Below are positions 9,701-18,418 of a DNA stretch of 64,000 nt, one piece after another. A model generated the notes under the pieces. It saw only the letters and a list, made by a program, of their open reading frames with translations, was not told where the DNA came from and did no database searches. Each line of letters opens with the position of its first letter. Position 1 is the first letter of the stretch. The stretch comes from an uncultured Gelidibacter sp. (GTDB taxonomy: Bacteria > Bacteroidota > Bacteroidia > Flavobacteriales > Flavobacteriaceae). The stretch spans positions 310,001 to 374,000 of the forward strand of contig NZ_CANMTE010000001.1 of assembly GCF_947500795.1 (NCBI RefSeq). The letters are read 5' to 3'. The position numbers and the translations under genes are program-made.

Positions 9701-10547
9701 AAAGTCCTATAAAAACACGAATCATATTTTATCGTGGCATCTCGAGAATGACGTCCAATTTACCCAAAACCATTTCTTCCATAAACCGTCCCTGCTTTAT
9801 CAGAACAGAGCATACCTCCTTTGGTTAAAAGACGTAGCTGCTGAGATTAAAAAGCTCGATCCTAAACGTCCCTTGATTGTGGATGTTGAGGTGAATCCCA
9901 ATGCGATTTTCCATATCACACGCATTGTGTCTAATATTAAGGATATTGACGCCATCGGTTTGGTGGTGAAGGATGCTACATATTTAGAGGAGGTAAAATC
10001 TTATCTAAACAACATCAACCAACCGTATGTTTTTAGCGGCATAGACAGCGATGATCTGGCAGCGCATCATATTGTGGACGCAAAGGCCTCATTTTTTATT
10101 ACCTCCTGGCAAGACAAGCATGAAAGTAATACGCTGGATTTTGATGGTGTTATTGACCGAAAAGGGAGGTTTAAAGAGGATTATGTGACGCTTGCCTCGC
10201 ATTTAAACAAGCCTAAGATTGACGTAACTATTCCTAAAGTAAAAATACTAAAACCTTCAAAATTGATTTACGAGGGCAATACCCATACGTTTTATGCGAT
10301 GGTGTACAGTGATAAAAATAATTGGCAATTGGCCTCTAAACACAAGAATTTAAAATTTGAATGGGCATTGGTTAAATGTGACGCGTATGGGAATTACTTG
10401 GCGATTAAAGAAATGGGAACTGAAGCAAAAATATCTATTAAAATTCCTGAAAATTACACCTATTATCAATTGCATCTGACCGTTATTAATGGCGATTACA
10501 TAGCCACAGATATTACAGGCTTGAACACCCCATTAATTGTAAACTGA
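6786..10547 (+). CDS. Membrane GT2 polysaccharide synthase fused to GH26-like and degenerate hydrolase barrels
   Basis: A 1253-residue multidomain protein. Residues about 15-60 hold two membrane spans. Residues about 65-320 are a cellulose-synthase-like family 2 glycosyltransferase with LDPDH (Asp169, Asp171), SED (Glu259-Asp260) and QQLKW (296-300, Lys where Arg is usual). More membrane spans follow to about residue 545. Residues about 555-850 form a GH26-like barrel with the acid/base motif RFAHEFD (Glu675), a WYMYGNG-type loop and the nucleophile motif IITEFG (Glu780). Residues about 870-1150 resemble the barrel of the broken upstream gene, but the motifs read WHLENDVQ and YVFSGID, so the catalytic pair looks lost. 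A beta-sandwich-like tail ends the protein. Its start overlaps the upstream gene by four bases. Inferred role: synthesis plus trimming of an exported beta-glycan. The sugar is unknown. Confidence 0.85.
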   Translation: MNDQNSITHPNRKELLIVRTIIVIALLSIGNFFYWFLQAELIETPILFGLLTSVIVFDTIRVVYIWYHYWTISIPKKPVSKTQFTVDVLTTYFPGEPYEMTTETLLAIKRMRYPHTTYLCDEANDAFLKDFCEAHHIVHVTRTNRKDAKAGNINNALLQATGDLCLILDPDHIPKPEFLEEIVPYFEDDAIGYVQSVQAYYNVEGSYVAEGAAQQTFHFYGPMMMSMNSYGTVNAIGANCMFRRKALDSIGGHAPGLSEDMHTAMQLHAKGWKSVYVPKVFTKGLVPATLTAYYKQQLKWSRGTLELLVSVYPKLFKEFTWRQKLHYGILPLHYLSGLFFLIGFLIPIISLFNASLPWRGNVIRFGLLYFPVVMSIICIRIYVQKWVMHKSERGIHIQGGLLLMCTWWVFLLGALYTVIRKKVPYLPTPKDDKEVTNFKIVVPNLAVGIISILAIIYGLSIDFTPFSIVMSGFALLNAVIMFYTLAFAYQKNAAVEIPTYEHPRIYTKTTSNNVFNFFSNAALAIVLISVIGCAGLQYYGDYVKWAGVTPPKNEKHTINYIGIFAPKEDNGLTDIKEANKISNRVDNQFNLISLYLAWDKDLDKSFPSNLMDSIYKQKSIPVITWEPWINTFEEDIQDQHVYDLIEIGYFDAYLVEFAHTLKKINKPVFLRFAHEFDNPFYPWYMYGNGAADKFKSAWINAYEIFKKEGADNVMWIWNPWKPKNVAAFYPGKAYVDWIGVNALNYGNLNDDGVWHEFEALYEPYHEEFKKLPQTPVIITEFGSLKNNPNESSSDWINNAVSAIENNFKEIKSIIYFNSQVDNNWPTGEKPDDYLDWSIPSSQTKINLFANKVVPNYIPTPLQQIKTEVIELEKTDEILKDVKGINLKQGQNWENDYHVLNRRKLMGDFKNLKNLGINTIKYQGNSIYDYNVMEVSRLSGLNIAYSFWIPENIDFMMDSLKIRELKADILKSIKSYKNTNHILSWHLENDVQFTQNHFFHKPSLLYQNRAYLLWLKDVAAEIKKLDPKRPLIVDVEVNPNAIFHITRIVSNIKDIDAIGLVVKDATYLEEVKSYLNNINQPYVFSGIDSDDLAAHHIVDAKASFFITSWQDKHESNTLDFDGVIDRKGRFKEDYVTLASHLNKPKIDVTIPKVKILKPSKLIYEGNTHTFYAMVYSDKNNWQLASKHKNLKFEWALVKCDAYGNYLAIKEMGTEAKISIKIPENYTYYQLHLTVINGDYIATDITGLNTPLIVN

Positions 10548-10789
10548 TGCTTTGTTGTAGGATTTAAAAAATCGAATTTCAGCATGTAAATCTTTGTGAA
10601 CAGGTAAAAGCATGAGCGCTTTTAAACGGATAGTTCAAAATAAGAGTTGCCCGTAACCAATAATTTATTAGATTTATTGCAACTATTTTTACTAACATAA
10701 CACGAAAGCAACCGATATTCTTGCAAAAAAAAATGCAGTAATCCTGCAACTATTTGTCATGGATATCCTCTAAAAATAACATACGCTAC

Positions 10790-12334
10790 ATGAAAAACCC
10801 AAACCGCTTCACCCAAATTTTCTACTGTTTATTTGTTGGAATCTTAGCCTTAGGATGTTCAACTTCTAAATCGGTGGTAGCAAGTCCAACGCCAAATTTG
10901 GAAATTGACATCATCCCAAAGCCTCAGGTGTTAACTATTGACAATGGGGTGTATGAAGTGCCAAAACAGAATACAGTGTCCTATTCCGGAACGTCTCAAG
11001 ATGCAGCCGTTTTGCTGAACACATTACTACAATCCGTAAATGTGAGTAGCAACATACAAGCCACATCTAATCGTGCGAATTTTAAACTGATACAAGACCA
11101 AGCTTTTGCCCAAGAATTAGGTGATGAAGGCTATATTTTAGATATCAAAAGTAATGGTGTCACACTAACCTCAGCGGGAGCAGCGGGACTGTTTTACGGC
11201 ATCCAAAGTCTGAAGCAACTTCTACCTTCAGGTGTGGAAAATGGAGCAATAGCTTCTAAAAATATAGTGTTGCCACAGCTTCACATTAAAGATGTTCCAA
11301 AATACAGTTGGAGAGGAAATATGATTGATCTGGCGCGTAGTTTTTTTGGTGTGGATTATTTAAAACAGCACATGGACCGAATGGCGTTTTATAAACTCAA
11401 TCGTCTTCATCTTCATTTAACCGATGATCAAGGTTGGCGATTGGAATTAAAAAGCAAACCCTTACTGTCAGAAATTGGCGGGAAAAGCGCGGTTAAGGGT
11501 GGCAGATCTGGATTTTTAACCACGGAGGATTATAAAGAATTGCAGGCTTACGCAAAAGAGCGACACATTGTAATTATCCCTGAAATCGATTTGCCGGGAC
11601 ATATTTATGCGGCTTTAGTGGCGTACCCAGAACTTAATTGTGAGGAATTGACCAACCTGAATCCGAAAATGGCCACGCCTCCAGATTTTTATGATGGCTA
11701 TAAAGTAGGGTGGAGTAAATTATGCCTTACTAATCCGGCGGTTTATGATTTTGTAGCTGAGGTTTTAAAAGAAGTTTCAGAATTGACTGATGGTCCTTGG
11801 GTGCATATTGGCGGTGATGAAATTGATGATGACCTTTACGAAACTTTTGTGGTTAAAGCCGATTCTATGGTCAGAAGCTATGGAAAAGTGCCGATTGGAT
11901 GGGAGGAAATGTCTAAGGCTGATGTGAGTAAAGAATTTATCAGCCAACGCTGGAATGCCAAAACCACTCCAAAACATAAATCGAAAGTCATCGAGTCAAT
12001 TTGTACCAGTTTTTATTTTGACCATGCGAATGTCACCGGGCAGGAGCAAACCAACAATTGGTGTCAGAAAGCAGGTGTGTCTTTGGAAGATGTGTACCAT
12101 TTTAATGATAAGGAAGACGAAATTATTGGTGTGGAAGCACCTGTTTGGTCAGAATTGGTCCTTACGGATGCCATGATGGATAACCGTCTATGGCCACGGT
12201 TAATGGCCGTTGCAGAAGTTGGTTGGTCGGCTTCACATGACGATTTTAATGATTTCCTCAAACGCCTACGTGCCCATGAATCGAGGTTGGAAGCGCTTAA
12301 TATTGAGTATCATCCATTGCCTGAGCTTAATTAA
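10790..12334 (+). CDS. Beta-N-acetylhexosaminidase, GH20 lipoprotein
   Basis: A 514-residue lipoprotein that removes terminal beta-GlcNAc/GalNAc by substrate-assisted catalysis. The N-terminus has a lipoprotein signal ending LALGC, followed by the GH20b alpha/beta domain (residues about 30-150) and the TIM barrel. Landmarks are LHLTDDQGWRLEL, the invariant HIGGDE with the catalytic Asp343-Glu344 pair, and a late tryptophan-rich region (LWPRLMAVAEVGWS). The ATG at 10790 is chosen over the upstream ATG at 10754 because it places the signal peptide at the very N-terminus. It stands just before the SusC/SusD genes and probably feeds the same pathway from the outer membrane or periplasm. Confidence 0.93.
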   Translation: MKNPNRFTQIFYCLFVGILALGCSTSKSVVASPTPNLEIDIIPKPQVLTIDNGVYEVPKQNTVSYSGTSQDAAVLLNTLLQSVNVSSNIQATSNRANFKLIQDQAFAQELGDEGYILDIKSNGVTLTSAGAAGLFYGIQSLKQLLPSGVENGAIASKNIVLPQLHIKDVPKYSWRGNMIDLARSFFGVDYLKQHMDRMAFYKLNRLHLHLTDDQGWRLELKSKPLLSEIGGKSAVKGGRSGFLTTEDYKELQAYAKERHIVIIPEIDLPGHIYAALVAYPELNCEELTNLNPKMATPPDFYDGYKVGWSKLCLTNPAVYDFVAEVLKEVSELTDGPWVHIGGDEIDDDLYETFVVKADSMVRSYGKVPIGWEEMSKADVSKEFISQRWNAKTTPKHKSKVIESICTSFYFDHANVTGQEQTNNWCQKAGVSLEDVYHFNDKEDEIIGVEAPVWSELVLTDAMMDNRLWPRLMAVAEVGWSASHDDFNDFLKRLRAHESRLEALNIEYHPLPELN

Positions 12335-12765
12335 AAATTAATGTCATTTCAGTAGATGAACATCATAATCCTTCAAAGTGAGCAGATTCTTGTCTGCCAT
12401 TTTGAAGGATTGTGTATGTAAATCACATAAAAATCCCAAAACAGAATATCAAATCCTCCTAATTTAGGTTGTCTGACAAATTTAGAATTCCTGAAATCAT
12501 CCAAAATCGCCTAAAATCTGAACGAATTACGATATTCTATTTGCATTTGTTGAATGTTTAAAAATGCACGTTTTGCACTCTATAACTGCAAAACAGAAAA
12601 AAAACAACGAACAAAATTAACATTTACTTAACTTTTTTAGAAGTTTTTCCGCAATACTCACAAAATTTTCTTAATATTATACTACGAAAATTGTCGCAAC
12701 AACATTTTAAATAATTGAAGTGTTGAACTAAAAACAATAATGGTGTAATTAATAGACTTAAAATT
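12335..12765. other. Spacer between GH20 gene and susC-like gene
   Basis: No gene is supported in these 431 bases. They contain the long imperfect hairpin at 12367-12411 (listed separately) and a perfect 8-bp inverted repeat GTTTTGCA/TGCAAAAC at 12570-12594 with a 9-base loop. The rest is AT-rich. The inverted repeat lies about 170 bases upstream of the susC start and could be an operator or leader hairpin for the SusCD operon. No recognised regulator gene (SARP, HTCS or anti-sigma) is adjacent. Confidence 0.5.
12367..12411 (+). terminator. Long imperfect hairpin after the GH20 gene
   Basis: AATCCTTCAAA and TTTGAAGGATT form the base of a stem of about 18-19 bp with small bulges around an inner GCAGA/TCTGC. 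It lies 33 bases after the GH20 stop, which fits a transcript end. There is no clear T-run after it, so it could instead be a processing or stability element. Confidence 0.5.
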
Positions 12766-15700
12766 ATGGAAAAACGATTACTCTTAATTTTACTCTGCTT
12801 TATCGGGTTTCAGGCATTTGCCCAGGAGCGGATTTTGACCGGAGAGGTTAGTGATAAAAACGGAATCCCGGTTGTTGGGGCCTCTGTTTATATCAAGAAC
12901 ACGACCAAAGGTGCCGTAACGGATTTAGACGGTAAATTCTCATTCAGTGCCCCAGATAAGAATGACGCCGTATTGGTAATTTCATCTGTTGGGTTCAATA
13001 CGCAAGAAATTACCATTGGTGCCAACGCCACCTTTAAAGTGACACTTTTGGAAAATCTTGAAGATTTGGATGAGGTAGTCGTAACGGCACTCGGTATTAA
13101 ACGGGAGAAAAAAGCGCTTGGTTATGCCGTAACCGAAATAAAAGGTGCAGTTATTGCCGAAACACAACGTGAAAACTTCATTAACGGATTGGCAGGAAGA
13201 GTTGCCGGAGTAGAGGTCAATAGTACTTCTGGTCTGCCAGGATCTTCGTCTTCAATTGTTATTAGAGGAATCAGTTCTTTAAGTGGTAATAACCAACCGT
13301 TATTTGTGGTAGATGGATTGCCAATCAGTAACAACACCACCTCAACGTCAGTATTTGCATCATCACTTAGTGGGTCGACATCTTTTGAAAACAGAGGGAT
13401 TGACTTTACCAATAGAGGTGCGGACATTAACCCTGAAGATATTGAGTCGGTTACCATCTTAAAAGGACCGGAAGCGGCTGCGCTATATGGTATTGAAGCG
13501 GCGTCAGGTGCAATTGTCATCACTACTAAAAGAGGTAAAGCTGGTAAAACACGCATCGATTATAGCAATAGCTTCAGAATGGATAAAATTGTTGAATACC
13601 CAGAAATCCAACAGGTTTATGATAGAGGCGCTAACGGGTATACCAATGAAGGGAATGAAGAGCTGTACTATTTTGGTGAGCCTTATCCTGCAGGAACACA
13701 GTTTTTTGATAACGTAAAAAACTTCTTCGGCAATGCCTACACGCAAAAGCATAACATTTCTTTTTCTGGAGGTAGTGAACAAACACAATATAGAATTTCT
13801 GCATCGCATACCGATGCTGAAGGATTTGTGCCTACCACAGGATTGGAGAAATTAAATATTTCGTCTTCTGTAACAACGGAGTTGAACAGATTTATCTCGG
13901 CTGATGTGTCTTTTGATTACACCCGTTCTGATAACGATCAAACCTTTAGAGGTTCAGGCGGACCTTTATTACACTTATTGTTATGGCCATCAACGGATGA
14001 TGCCAGCAATTATTTGACACCTGGTGGCGATCGTAGAGATTACGCAGATTATTCAAATGCCGTAGAGAATCCATTCTTTAATGTGAACAAGAATATTCTT
14101 AATTCGCTAACCGATCGTTATAAATTGAATACTCAAGTTACCATAACGCCATTAAATTGGTTAAAATTTGTAGGACAGGTAGGGGTCGATTATTTCACTA
14201 CAAAAAATACGATTGTTAGACATCCACAATCCAATTCAGGAAAAGACTTCGGCGGAATCTTCGATCAGGCCTTAGTCACCACACGAAATCTTACATTTCA
14301 ATACTACGGACAAATTACACCTCCAAAATTATTGAATGACAAGCTTGTAACGGATATTAAAGTGGGTAGTGCGGTTTATGATTATAACACATTTAGCGCT
14401 GCTGCTGGAGGTCAAAACTTTCAAGCGCCAGATTTATGGTCCATTAACAACACTGAATTAAGTACGCATAGAGCGTTTAATAATTTAACTGAACGTCGTT
14501 TGGTTGGTGCTTTTGCGAGTATCAACGCGAGTTATGACAACATGCTGTTTTTAACCTTAACTGGTAGAAATGACTGGAGTTCTACATTGCCAGTTAAAAA
14601 TAATTCATTCTTCTATCCTTCCGCAGGGTTGAGTTTCATTTTTACAGAACTCGACGCGTTCAAAGGTAAGAGTGATGTGTTAACTTACGGTAAATTAAGA
14701 GCTTCTGTGGCTCAGGTGGGTAAAGATGCGAATCCTTATAGTATACGTCCATTTTATACCAATGCTTTAACTACTGGCGGCGGATTCAGATACGGATTTA
14801 CAGGACCTAGTTTAGATTTAAGACCAGAGATGACAACGTCTTATGAGTACGGACTTGAACTTAAATTCTTCAAAAACAGATTAGGGATTGATGCGACGTA
14901 TTTCAACAAGAAATCTGTAGATCAAATTGTTCAAAATCTACGTTTGAGCTACGCTACAGGATTCGTATTAATGACGTTTAATGCGGGCGAGATTCAAAAC
15001 GAAGGAATCGAGCTTCAGTTGAATGCAACACCTATTTTAAATGATAATTTCTCATGGGATATTTTGGCAAACTTCACCCAAAACTGGAGTGAGCTTGTAA
15101 AACTTCCTGGTGATGTTTCAGAATTCTACAACTCTGATACGTGGTTATACGGAAACGTGCGTGTAGGATCGAGAGTTGGTGGTCCATTAACAACGTTTAC
15201 GGGGTATGATTACCAAAGAAACGATAATGGTGATGTGTTGATCAATCCTTCCAACGGATTACCGCTTCAAGATACGAGCGAGTGGATTGTTGTTGGTGAT
15301 AGAAACCCAGACTTTACAGTAGGTCTTACCAATACGTTCAGATACAAAAACTTCTCATTGAACTTCTTACTGGATTTCCGTGTTGGCGGCGATGTGTATA
15401 ATGCAACAGAGCATTACTTAACTACAAGAGGTTTAAGTAAGCGAACGTTAGATAGAGAAGTACCACGTATTGTTACGGGGGTTTTAAAAGATGGAAACGA
15501 GAATTCAGGAAACCCTACAACAAATAACATTCCTATTGACTTGTACCGCAATTCAAGCTATTGGTCTTCCATTTATCCACACCAAAGTTTTATCGAAAAA
15601 GATATCAATTGGATGCGTTTAAGAGATGTCACCTTTAGCTACAACTTGCCATCAAGCTTTTTGGACAGCACTAAATTCTTAAGATCAGCGAGCGTATTTG

Positions 15701-15861
15701 TAACAGGAACGGATTTGTTTTTGTTCACTAATTATTCTGGACTCGATCCTGTAGCAAATGGAAATTCTGCTGCAGTTGGAGGCGCTGGTGGAGCAGGGTT
15801 AGATTATGGTAACTTCCCGTTACCAAGAGGATTGAATTTTGGATTGAGAGTTGGATTTTAA
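12766..15861 (+). CDS. SusC/RagA-type TonB-linked outer membrane transporter
   Basis: A 1031-residue outer membrane protein that, with its SusD partner, imports oligosaccharides or glycopeptides using TonB energy. A signal peptide (MEKRLLLILLCFIGFQAFAQ) is followed by a carboxypeptidase-D-like domain (TGEVSDKNGIPVVGASVYIKN...), the TonB-box-like LDEVVVTALGI near residue 105, the plug (GRVAGVEVNSTSGLPGSSSSIVIRG... ILKGPEAAALYGIEAASGAIVITTK) and the long 22-strand barrel region ending in FGLRVGF with a terminal aromatic residue. Length is usual for SusC. SusD follows after 12 bases, then a DUF4397 lipoprotein, so one operon is likely. Confidence 0.95.
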   Translation: MEKRLLLILLCFIGFQAFAQERILTGEVSDKNGIPVVGASVYIKNTTKGAVTDLDGKFSFSAPDKNDAVLVISSVGFNTQEITIGANATFKVTLLENLEDLDEVVVTALGIKREKKALGYAVTEIKGAVIAETQRENFINGLAGRVAGVEVNSTSGLPGSSSSIVIRGISSLSGNNQPLFVVDGLPISNNTTSTSVFASSLSGSTSFENRGIDFTNRGADINPEDIESVTILKGPEAAALYGIEAASGAIVITTKRGKAGKTRIDYSNSFRMDKIVEYPEIQQVYDRGANGYTNEGNEELYYFGEPYPAGTQFFDNVKNFFGNAYTQKHNISFSGGSEQTQYRISASHTDAEGFVPTTGLEKLNISSSVTTELNRFISADVSFDYTRSDNDQTFRGSGGPLLHLLLWPSTDDASNYLTPGGDRRDYADYSNAVENPFFNVNKNILNSLTDRYKLNTQVTITPLNWLKFVGQVGVDYFTTKNTIVRHPQSNSGKDFGGIFDQALVTTRNLTFQYYGQITPPKLLNDKLVTDIKVGSAVYDYNTFSAAAGGQNFQAPDLWSINNTELSTHRAFNNLTERRLVGAFASINASYDNMLFLTLTGRNDWSSTLPVKNNSFFYPSAGLSFIFTELDAFKGKSDVLTYGKLRASVAQVGKDANPYSIRPFYTNALTTGGGFRYGFTGPSLDLRPEMTTSYEYGLELKFFKNRLGIDATYFNKKSVDQIVQNLRLSYATGFVLMTFNAGEIQNEGIELQLNATPILNDNFSWDILANFTQNWSELVKLPGDVSEFYNSDTWLYGNVRVGSRVGGPLTTFTGYDYQRNDNGDVLINPSNGLPLQDTSEWIVVGDRNPDFTVGLTNTFRYKNFSLNFLLDFRVGGDVYNATEHYLTTRGLSKRTLDREVPRIVTGVLKDGNENSGNPTTNNIPIDLYRNSSYWSSIYPHQSFIEKDINWMRLRDVTFSYNLPSSFLDSTKFLRSASVFVTGTDLFLFTNYSGLDPVANGNSAAVGGAGGAGLDYGNFPLPRGLNFGLRVGF

Positions 15862-15873
15862 ATTAAGAGAGCG

Positions 15874-17490
15874 ATGAAAAAAATACTATACACATGTTTA
15901 ATGATTGCCGGCACACTTACATTTTCAGGTTGTGACGATTATTTAGACGTAAATACAAACCCAAATGGTCCGGATGCACTGTTGCAGCCCGAGCTATTTC
16001 TACCACAAATCCAGTCTGAGTTAGCAGTAGCAATTCAGTGGGATGGAAGGTTCACTGGTTTTTACACCCAAAACTGGGCCTATACCTCAGGAGAATCTTA
16101 TTCTTTAAACCTGCATAGTAATCCACTGTCTGATTCTTATGCGCAGCTGTGGAGAGCCGTTTACTGGAGTATGGGCTATAATTTATCTGATATGATAGAA
16201 AGTGGCCTTAAAAACAAGAAATATGATTTTGCAGGCGTAGGCTACATTTTACGTGCCTATGGATGGCAAATGCTAACTGATTATCACGGTCCTGTAATTG
16301 TTACGGAAGCTTTTGATTCTGACAGACGCGTTTTTAATTATGATGATGAAGCGACGGTTTATGCAGAAATTCAGCGATTGTTAGCCTTAGGGATTGAGCA
16401 ATTGGACCGTACCGATGGATTAAGTCCGGCAGATTCTGGATTGAGCCAAGCCGATTTAATTTACAATGGCGATCGTGAGAAATGGAAGCGTTTCGCTTAT
16501 GGATTATTGGCCATCAACGCACACCGATTAACAAATAAGGGCACATACAATGCTGATACTGTTATAGGTTATGTTGATAAAGCGTTATCAGGAAATCAAG
16601 ACGATGCGAGTATTCGTTTTGATGGTATCGTAAGTGCAAATACTAATTTCTTCGGACCACTGAGAGGGAATATTGGCTACTACCGTCAAACCAAATTTAT
16701 CATGGGCTTATTGGATGGTACCAATCCTGAGCTGACCGATCCTAATTTAATTGGCGCCGATCCGGTATTTAATGATCCTGAAGCGCATCTTAAAGATCCT
16801 AGAATTACAGCAATGATGGCACCATCGCCAGACGGGCAATACCGAGGGATTTCTCCTATAACCGGAATCAATGAATGGTCGTCAGCGGAAGCAGCTATGG
16901 TTCCTAAGAATTTCTGGAATGTAGCTGGCTATTCGGGAACAACGCCATCACCTCAGATTTATTTCTTTAACAACGATGCGCGTTTCCCATTAATGACCTA
17001 TGCGCAATTACAGTTTATCAAATCTGAAGCGGCATTTCTTTCCAACAAACCAGATGTGGCCTTAATGGCGTATCAAGCCGGGGTGAAATCGCATATGGAT
17101 TTTGCAAAACAATATGCGCCAGATCCTTCAGTGTTTGAAGCCCGTAAAGCGGCCTATTTAAGCAGTGAAGAGTTATTTCCTGTAACGACCAGTGAGTTGA
17201 CACTTTCTAAAATCATGTTGCAAAAATACATCGCCACTTGGGGATGGGGCTTCTTTGAAACATGGTCTGATATGAGAAGATACCACTATGATATTGAAGC
17301 TACAGATCCGGTGTATAAAGGGTTTGAATTGCCTGATCCATTATATATCACGAATAACGGCAATCCTGCCTACCGCGCAAGACCGAGATATAATTCAGAA
17401 TATATGTGGAACAAGGATGCACTGGAGGTTCTTGGAGCTTATGAGGAAGATTATCATACTTACGAAACTTGGTTTAGTAAACCTGAATAA
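15874..17490 (+). CDS. SusD/RagB-type surface lipoprotein
   Basis: A 538-residue substrate-capturing lid for the adjacent SusC transporter. The lipoprotein signal ends FSGC (Cys about 20), followed by the typical DDYLDVNTNPNGPDAL start of the SusD/RagB (SusD-like 2) family. The alpha-helical TPR-like part and C-terminal region (FFETWSDMRRYHYD, PRYNSEYMWN) are complete. This subfamily is commonly found with GH20 or GlcNAc-related loci, but ligand specificity cannot be read from sequence. It is co-transcribed with susC (12-base gap) and the DUF4397 gene (10-base gap). Confidence 0.94.
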   Translation: MKKILYTCLMIAGTLTFSGCDDYLDVNTNPNGPDALLQPELFLPQIQSELAVAIQWDGRFTGFYTQNWAYTSGESYSLNLHSNPLSDSYAQLWRAVYWSMGYNLSDMIESGLKNKKYDFAGVGYILRAYGWQMLTDYHGPVIVTEAFDSDRRVFNYDDEATVYAEIQRLLALGIEQLDRTDGLSPADSGLSQADLIYNGDREKWKRFAYGLLAINAHRLTNKGTYNADTVIGYVDKALSGNQDDASIRFDGIVSANTNFFGPLRGNIGYYRQTKFIMGLLDGTNPELTDPNLIGADPVFNDPEAHLKDPRITAMMAPSPDGQYRGISPITGINEWSSAEAAMVPKNFWNVAGYSGTTPSPQIYFFNNDARFPLMTYAQLQFIKSEAAFLSNKPDVALMAYQAGVKSHMDFAKQYAPDPSVFEARKAAYLSSEELFPVTTSELTLSKIMLQKYIATWGWGFFETWSDMRRYHYDIEATDPVYKGFELPDPLYITNNGNPAYRARPRYNSEYMWNKDALEVLGAYEEDYHTYETWFSKPE

Positions 17491-17500
17491 TTAAAACATT

Positions 17501-18295
17501 ATGAGAAAAGCAATCAATAAATTAATAATACTATGTGCGGTAAGTTTGGTGTTTACTGCATGTGATGAGAATGCCATCCCTGAAATTACAGAGCCAGTTT
17601 CTGACACCGCAACCTTTGTGAAGTTTTTTCTTCACGCTGAAGATGCACCGGCTGTAAATTTCTATTTGGATGATAAAAAAGTGAGTGCCATAGCGTCGAG
17701 TTCTTCTGATGAAGAGCGTGGCAATAGCTACGGTTCTGTATTTCCATCCAATGCGTATGCCTTGATTCCTTCTGGAACCTTCAATTTGTATGCGAGAGAT
17801 TTGGAGGGCAATGTGATCGCCACCAATTCGGTAACCTTTGATGCTGATAAACATTATTCAGCATATTTGGGAGGTACGGCAGAAAGCGGCTATGAGATAT
17901 TTACTATTGTAGACCCGCTTCCGGCGCCAGATAATGTAAAAATCTATTGGAGATTTGTAAATACCATGTCCAATATGCCATTTTCAGTAGATGTGTATGC
18001 GGTAAAAGCGGCTGTGCCAGCCACTGAAACGACGCCTGCAGAACCTGTTAAAATTATCAACTTAGGTATGGATTTGGACTATAAGGAAGCAGGGGAGTAT
18101 AAGGAATTGGAACCTGGCAGATATAATTTTAGAGTGTTTGCATCAGGAACAGAGTACGAGGTTGAAACCTCTACACCTTATATCCAGAACACCCTCACCT
18201 TGGCAAGTAAAGGTCGCGTGTACTCTACGCAAATTAGAGGTTCTTATAAAGAAACGCCGACTTCCAAAAATATAGATTATTGGAGAGAACGTTAA
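17501..18295 (+). CDS. DUF4397-domain lipoprotein
   Basis: A 264-residue predicted lipoprotein (signal MRKAINKLIILCAVSLVFTAC). After the signal, a DUF4397-like beta-rich region (FVKFFLHAEDAPAVNFYLDDKKV... AYALIPSGTFNLYARD) is followed by a second similar unit (KIYWRFVNTMSNMPFSVDVYAV...YNFRVFASG). DUF4397 proteins are surface or periplasmic lipoproteins often third in SusCD operons, where a glycan-binding accessory role is plausible but not shown. It ends the operon, with a good terminator 24 bases after its stop. Confidence 0.85.
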   Translation: MRKAINKLIILCAVSLVFTACDENAIPEITEPVSDTATFVKFFLHAEDAPAVNFYLDDKKVSAIASSSSDEERGNSYGSVFPSNAYALIPSGTFNLYARDLEGNVIATNSVTFDADKHYSAYLGGTAESGYEIFTIVDPLPAPDNVKIYWRFVNTMSNMPFSVDVYAVKAAVPATETTPAEPVKIINLGMDLDYKEAGEYKELEPGRYNFRVFASGTEYEVETSTPYIQNTLTLASKGRVYSTQIRGSYKETPTSKNIDYWRER

Positions 18296-18318
18296 TTAGC
18301 CTAATTATGATTCTTATT

Positions 18319-18355
18319 AAAGAAAGAGACACGTGTTGTGCCTCTTTCTTTTTTT
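18319..18355 (+). terminator. Rho-independent terminator of the SusCD operon
   Basis: Inverted repeat AAAGAAAGAG / CTCTTTCTTT with further pairing (CAC/GTG) in the loop, followed by a run of Ts to 18355. It separates the SusCD-DUF4397 operon from the GHL10 gene. Confidence 0.85.
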
Positions 18356-18418
18356 ATAAACGCATTTTGTCCGTTGCCACGGCATTTTGAAATTTGTCTC
18401 ATTTTAATTCACAATCCT

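Noticed and set aside
18338-18418. Upstream start for the first GHL10 lipoprotein
   Set aside because: The extension overlaps the SusCD operon terminator and pushes the lipobox away from the N-terminus.
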